Below are positions 48,379-50,481 of a stretch of DNA of 50,481 nucleotides, piece after piece. Location of the stretch: positions 144,400 to 194,880 of the forward strand of contig JARGFU010000014.1 of assembly GCA_029210625.1 (NCBI GenBank). The letters run 5' to 3'. Source of the DNA: Deltaproteobacteria bacterium (GTDB lineage Bacteria > Myxococcota > Myxococcia > SLRQ01). The notes beneath the pieces are model-generated. The model was not told where the DNA came from. It made no database searches and was given only the letters and a program-made list of their open reading frames with translations. The position numbers and the translations under genes are program-made. The stretch's first letter is position 1; every line of letters starts with the position of its first letter.

Positions 48379-50481
48379 GGCCCCGTCTGGGGCCGCACCT
48401 CGAAGCGCAGCCCCGAGCGTGGATCGGTCGGCGCCGCCAGGAAGACCGCGAAGTAGGGCAGGGTCGCGCCCGGCGCCATCTCGGCGGTGGCCTTCTCCCG
48501 CAGCCGCTCCATGAGGGCCTCGAGGGCGTTGGCGTCGATGAGGTGGTGCAGGTCGGCCGCGCTCGGCTCGACGCCCACGATGCCGGTGCCCGTGCCCAGC
48601 AGCTCTCCCGAGGCGGCGATGAGGCGCGCCTCGATCCGGGGGTCGGCCACCGGCCCGGAGGAGGCGTTGTAGAGCTCGCCCCGGACGTAGACCAGCGGCG
48701 GCCCCTCGGCGCGGGCATAGGCGCCCGGGACGGTCGAGACCACCTCGACCCCGCGGGCGCCCCCGCCGAAGGCCTGGGCGATGCGCGCAGGCGAGACGAG
48801 GCTCGCGTCGATCGCGCCCTCGGTCTGGTGGGCGACGAAGACCAGCAGCCCCGCGGCGATGAGCGCGGCCACGAAGACGCCGTTCATCACCAGCGAGCCG
48901 ACGCCGCCCTTCGCGCTGCGCCCCGGGACGGGCGTCTTCTGATGGACGGCCTGCTTGTCCGGCCGCACCATCGCGCCGACGACCACGCCCTCGGCAGAGG
49001 GCGGCGGCGCAGGCGGCTGGGCGGCGCGCGGCCTGCCGACCACCGCCCCGGTGGGCAGGTCCCCTCCGGGCGGCTCGAAGCCGCCGCCCAGGTCACCGCC
49101 GCCGGCGTCGAAGGGCATCCCCCCGCCGCCGCCGAGATCGAGGGTGGCGAAGGGATCGCTGCCCCCGTCGGTCGCGGCGACGAGGCCGGGGTCCGGCGAG
49201 CCGAAGTCGGTGATCGGGCCGGTATCGAAGGAGGGCCCGCCGCCATCGAACTCGAGCGCCGCACCGCCCTCCGCGCCGGGGAAGGAGCCGGGATCGAACT
49301 CGTGCGCCTGGGGGCCCTCGCTCTTGTCGATCTGCCAGTCGTCGAAGCCGCCGTCGTCGGCGGTCTCGAGGCCGCTCGGAGGCAGCTCCCCGCCTCCCAG
49401 GCCGGACTCGAAGGCGGCGTCGAGGGCCGCGTCGGTCTCCTGGTCGGCGGCGGGCGCGGGTCCGGGCCCGGCGCCCTCGGTGGCGTCGGCGAAGTCGAAG
49501 CTCCAGCCTCCCTCCTGGGCGCCCTCGGAGGCCGCGGCGGGGGGCGGCGGGGGCGGCGCGGCCTCGCCGGCCGGCGAGACCCCGAAGGCGGCGTCGAGGT
49601 CGAGGCTGACGGCCGCGTCGATGGCCTCCTGCGCCTCGGCGTCGCTCGCCACGCTCTCGACCGGCGGGAGGCCGACGCCTCCCTCGAAGCCGGCGCCGGG
49701 GCTCACGGCGGCGGCGCTGGTGTCGAAGGTGAGCGAGGCGGGGTCCGGCATGGGCGAGGGCGCCGCGGCGGGGGGCGGCGGGGTGGCCGCCGCCGGGGGG
49801 AAGGTGTCCGTGTCGAGGTCGAAGGCGCCCGCGGCGAAGGGATCACTCTCGGGCGGCGCCCCGAAGGCACCGGAGAACTGCAGGTCGCCACCGGCGGTGG
49901 CCTCCGGCGGTGGCGGCGGGGGCGCGGCGGGGAGCGGCGGATCGTAGGTGTCGCTGCCCACGTCGCCGAGGGGCGGATCGTAGGCGTCCACGCCGCCGGG
50001 GAGGGGCGGATCGTAGGTCTCCCCCTCGGCGCCGAAGTCGAGGTCCGAGAGGGCGGCGTCCATCTCCCCCTCCGAGGCGGTGCCGGGATCGGCGAGGGTG
50101 TCACCCTCGGCGCCCGGCTCCTCGGAGTCGAAGTCGAAGCCCCCGAACATCGCCTGGGTCTGGCGCGGATCTCCGCCCCCGCCGGCAGCCGGAGCCGCCC
50201 CGGCGCTCCCGAAGAGCGCGTCGGCGTCGAGGTGGGATCCGTCGTCGTCGGTCGGCGGTGCGGACGCGGGGCCGCCGAACATGTCCTCCGCGCTGGGGAG
50301 GAAGGAGTCGGAGCCCTCCTGCGCGTAGGCCTCCTCCTCGTAGCCCTCCTCCTCGGCGGCCTCTTCCCCGCCGAACCCGGCGGAGGGATCCCCGAAGAGA
50401 TCGTCCAGGCCCGCGCCGGGCGCTCCGGCGGTCGCCGCCGCCGGCGGCGGGGGCGGGGGCGGGGGCGGCGGCGGGGGCGGC
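48375..50481 (-). CDS. Membrane protein with disordered acidic/Pro-rich linker and DUF3426-like domain (N-terminus beyond window)
   Basis: The frame is open from the right edge, giving at least 702 residues, and the N-terminus is missing. From the edge it reads a Pro run, then FGDPSAGFGG-type units with Glu-rich stretches, then many FGG and YDPPLPG repeats (three near 49950-50030) and Ala/Pro linkers. A membrane segment (VMNGVFVAALIAAGLLVFV) lies near 48840-48900. The last 140 residues, with RGELYNASSGPVADPRIEARL, match the DUF3426 domain. In Myxococcota, such proteins have an N-terminal zinc ribbon, which would lie off the window. It is coupled to the LRV-like gene. Internal ATGs, such as 50282, are not preferred starts. 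Confidence 0.75.
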   Translation of the reverse strand, partial: PPPPPPPPPPPPPAAATAGAPGAGLDDLFGDPSAGFGGEEAAEEEGYEEEAYAQEGSDSFLPSAEDMFGGPASAPPTDDDGSHLDADALFGSAGAAPAAGGGGDPRQTQAMFGGFDFDSEEPGAEGDTLADPGTASEGEMDAALSDLDFGAEGETYDPPLPGGVDAYDPPLGDVGSDTYDPPLPAAPPPPPPEATAGGDLQFSGAFGAPPESDPFAAGAFDLDTDTFPPAAATPPPPAAAPSPMPDPASLTFDTSAAAVSPGAGFEGGVGLPPVESVASDAEAQEAIDAAVSLDLDAAFGVSPAGEAAPPPPPPAAASEGAQEGGWSFDFADATEGAGPGPAPAADQETDAALDAAFESGLGGGELPPSGLETADDGGFDDWQIDKSEGPQAHEFDPGSFPGAEGGAALEFDGGGPSFDTGPITDFGSPDPGLVAATDGGSDPFATLDLGGGGGMPFDAGGGDLGGGFEPPGGDLPTGAVVGRPRAAQPPAPPPSAEGVVVGAMVRPDKQAVHQKTPVPGRSAKGGVGSLVMNGVFVAALIAAGLLVFVAHQTEGAIDASLVSPARIAQAFGGGARGVEVVSTVPGAYARAEGPPLVYVRGELYNASSGPVADPRIEARLIAASGELLGTGTGIVGVEPSAADLHHLIDANALEALMERLREKATAEMAPGATLPYFAVFLAAPTDPRSGLRFEVRPQTGP

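Overview
The window is about 70% GC and compact, with no rRNA, tRNA, CRISPR array or complete mobile element seen. Its gene content points to a Myxococcota-type (former Deltaproteobacteria) genome. The signs are many lipoproteins with Asp-Gly-Gly linkers, MopE-type Cys/Asp repeats, a secreted protease ending in a MYXO-CTERM-like tail, a Ser/Thr kinase with TPRs, an FHA-GAF-cyclase, a tricorn homologue and caspase-fold proteases. This is inferred from content; there is no marker gene. About 40 protein genes are described. Two run off the edges (1-1124 and 48375-50481) and one is a 5'-truncated integron integrase.

Layout. 1-2855: a repeat-rich exported protein and a lipoprotein on the minus strand, facing a Cys-cluster (YkgJ/FliB-like) protein. 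2857-11614: a large Ser/Thr kinase, then a DUF3887-like lipoprotein, a tricorn protease and an FHA-GAF class III cyclase. 11630-13195: a small XRE regulator butted against an integron integrase relic, then 267 bp without a gene. 13196-18160: small TPR-like, membrane and zinc-ribbon proteins and a large secreted lysyl-endopeptidase-like protease. 18213-25113: rlmN with an MltF-like transglycosylase, an alpha/beta hydrolase with a threonine dehydratase, and a GT22 mannosyltransferase with a discoidin-like protein; each pair overlaps by 4 bp. 25221-36052: a radical SAM protein, TPR, CelD-like and ETFB-methyltransferase-like proteins, a helix/PAT-repeat/beta-barrel envelope protein, a PPC-like lipoprotein, a caspase lipoprotein with EF-hand and Tudor-like repeats, an M50 protease and a PEBP protein. 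36203-45655: two chains of overlapping genes for exported proteins, ending in an S41 protease, a pseudo-transglutaminase lipoprotein and a gingipain/caspase-fold protein. 45744-50481: an outer-membrane barrel, a glycerophosphodiester phosphodiesterase, a TatA-like peptide, a LRV/HEAT-like protein and a DUF3426-type membrane protein.

Most products appear to act in the envelope: proteolysis, peptidoglycan turnover, lipoproteins and barrels. Cytosolic signalling (kinase, cyclase) and housekeeping enzymes (RlmN, dehydratase, GDPD) are interspersed. Many same-strand neighbours overlap by ATGA, GTGA or TTGA, which suggests translational coupling.

The most notable observations are: (i) a set of TAG-type -10 boxes 7-15 nt before start codons, most without a Shine-Dalgarno, suggesting leaderless transcription; (ii) a caspase lipoprotein with an embedded EF-hand and three Tudor-knot-like repeats; (iii) a translationally coupled S41 protease / dead transglutaminase / clan CD protease operon; (iv) an integron integrase that has lost its N-terminal domain exactly where a stand-alone XRE antitoxin-like gene sits.
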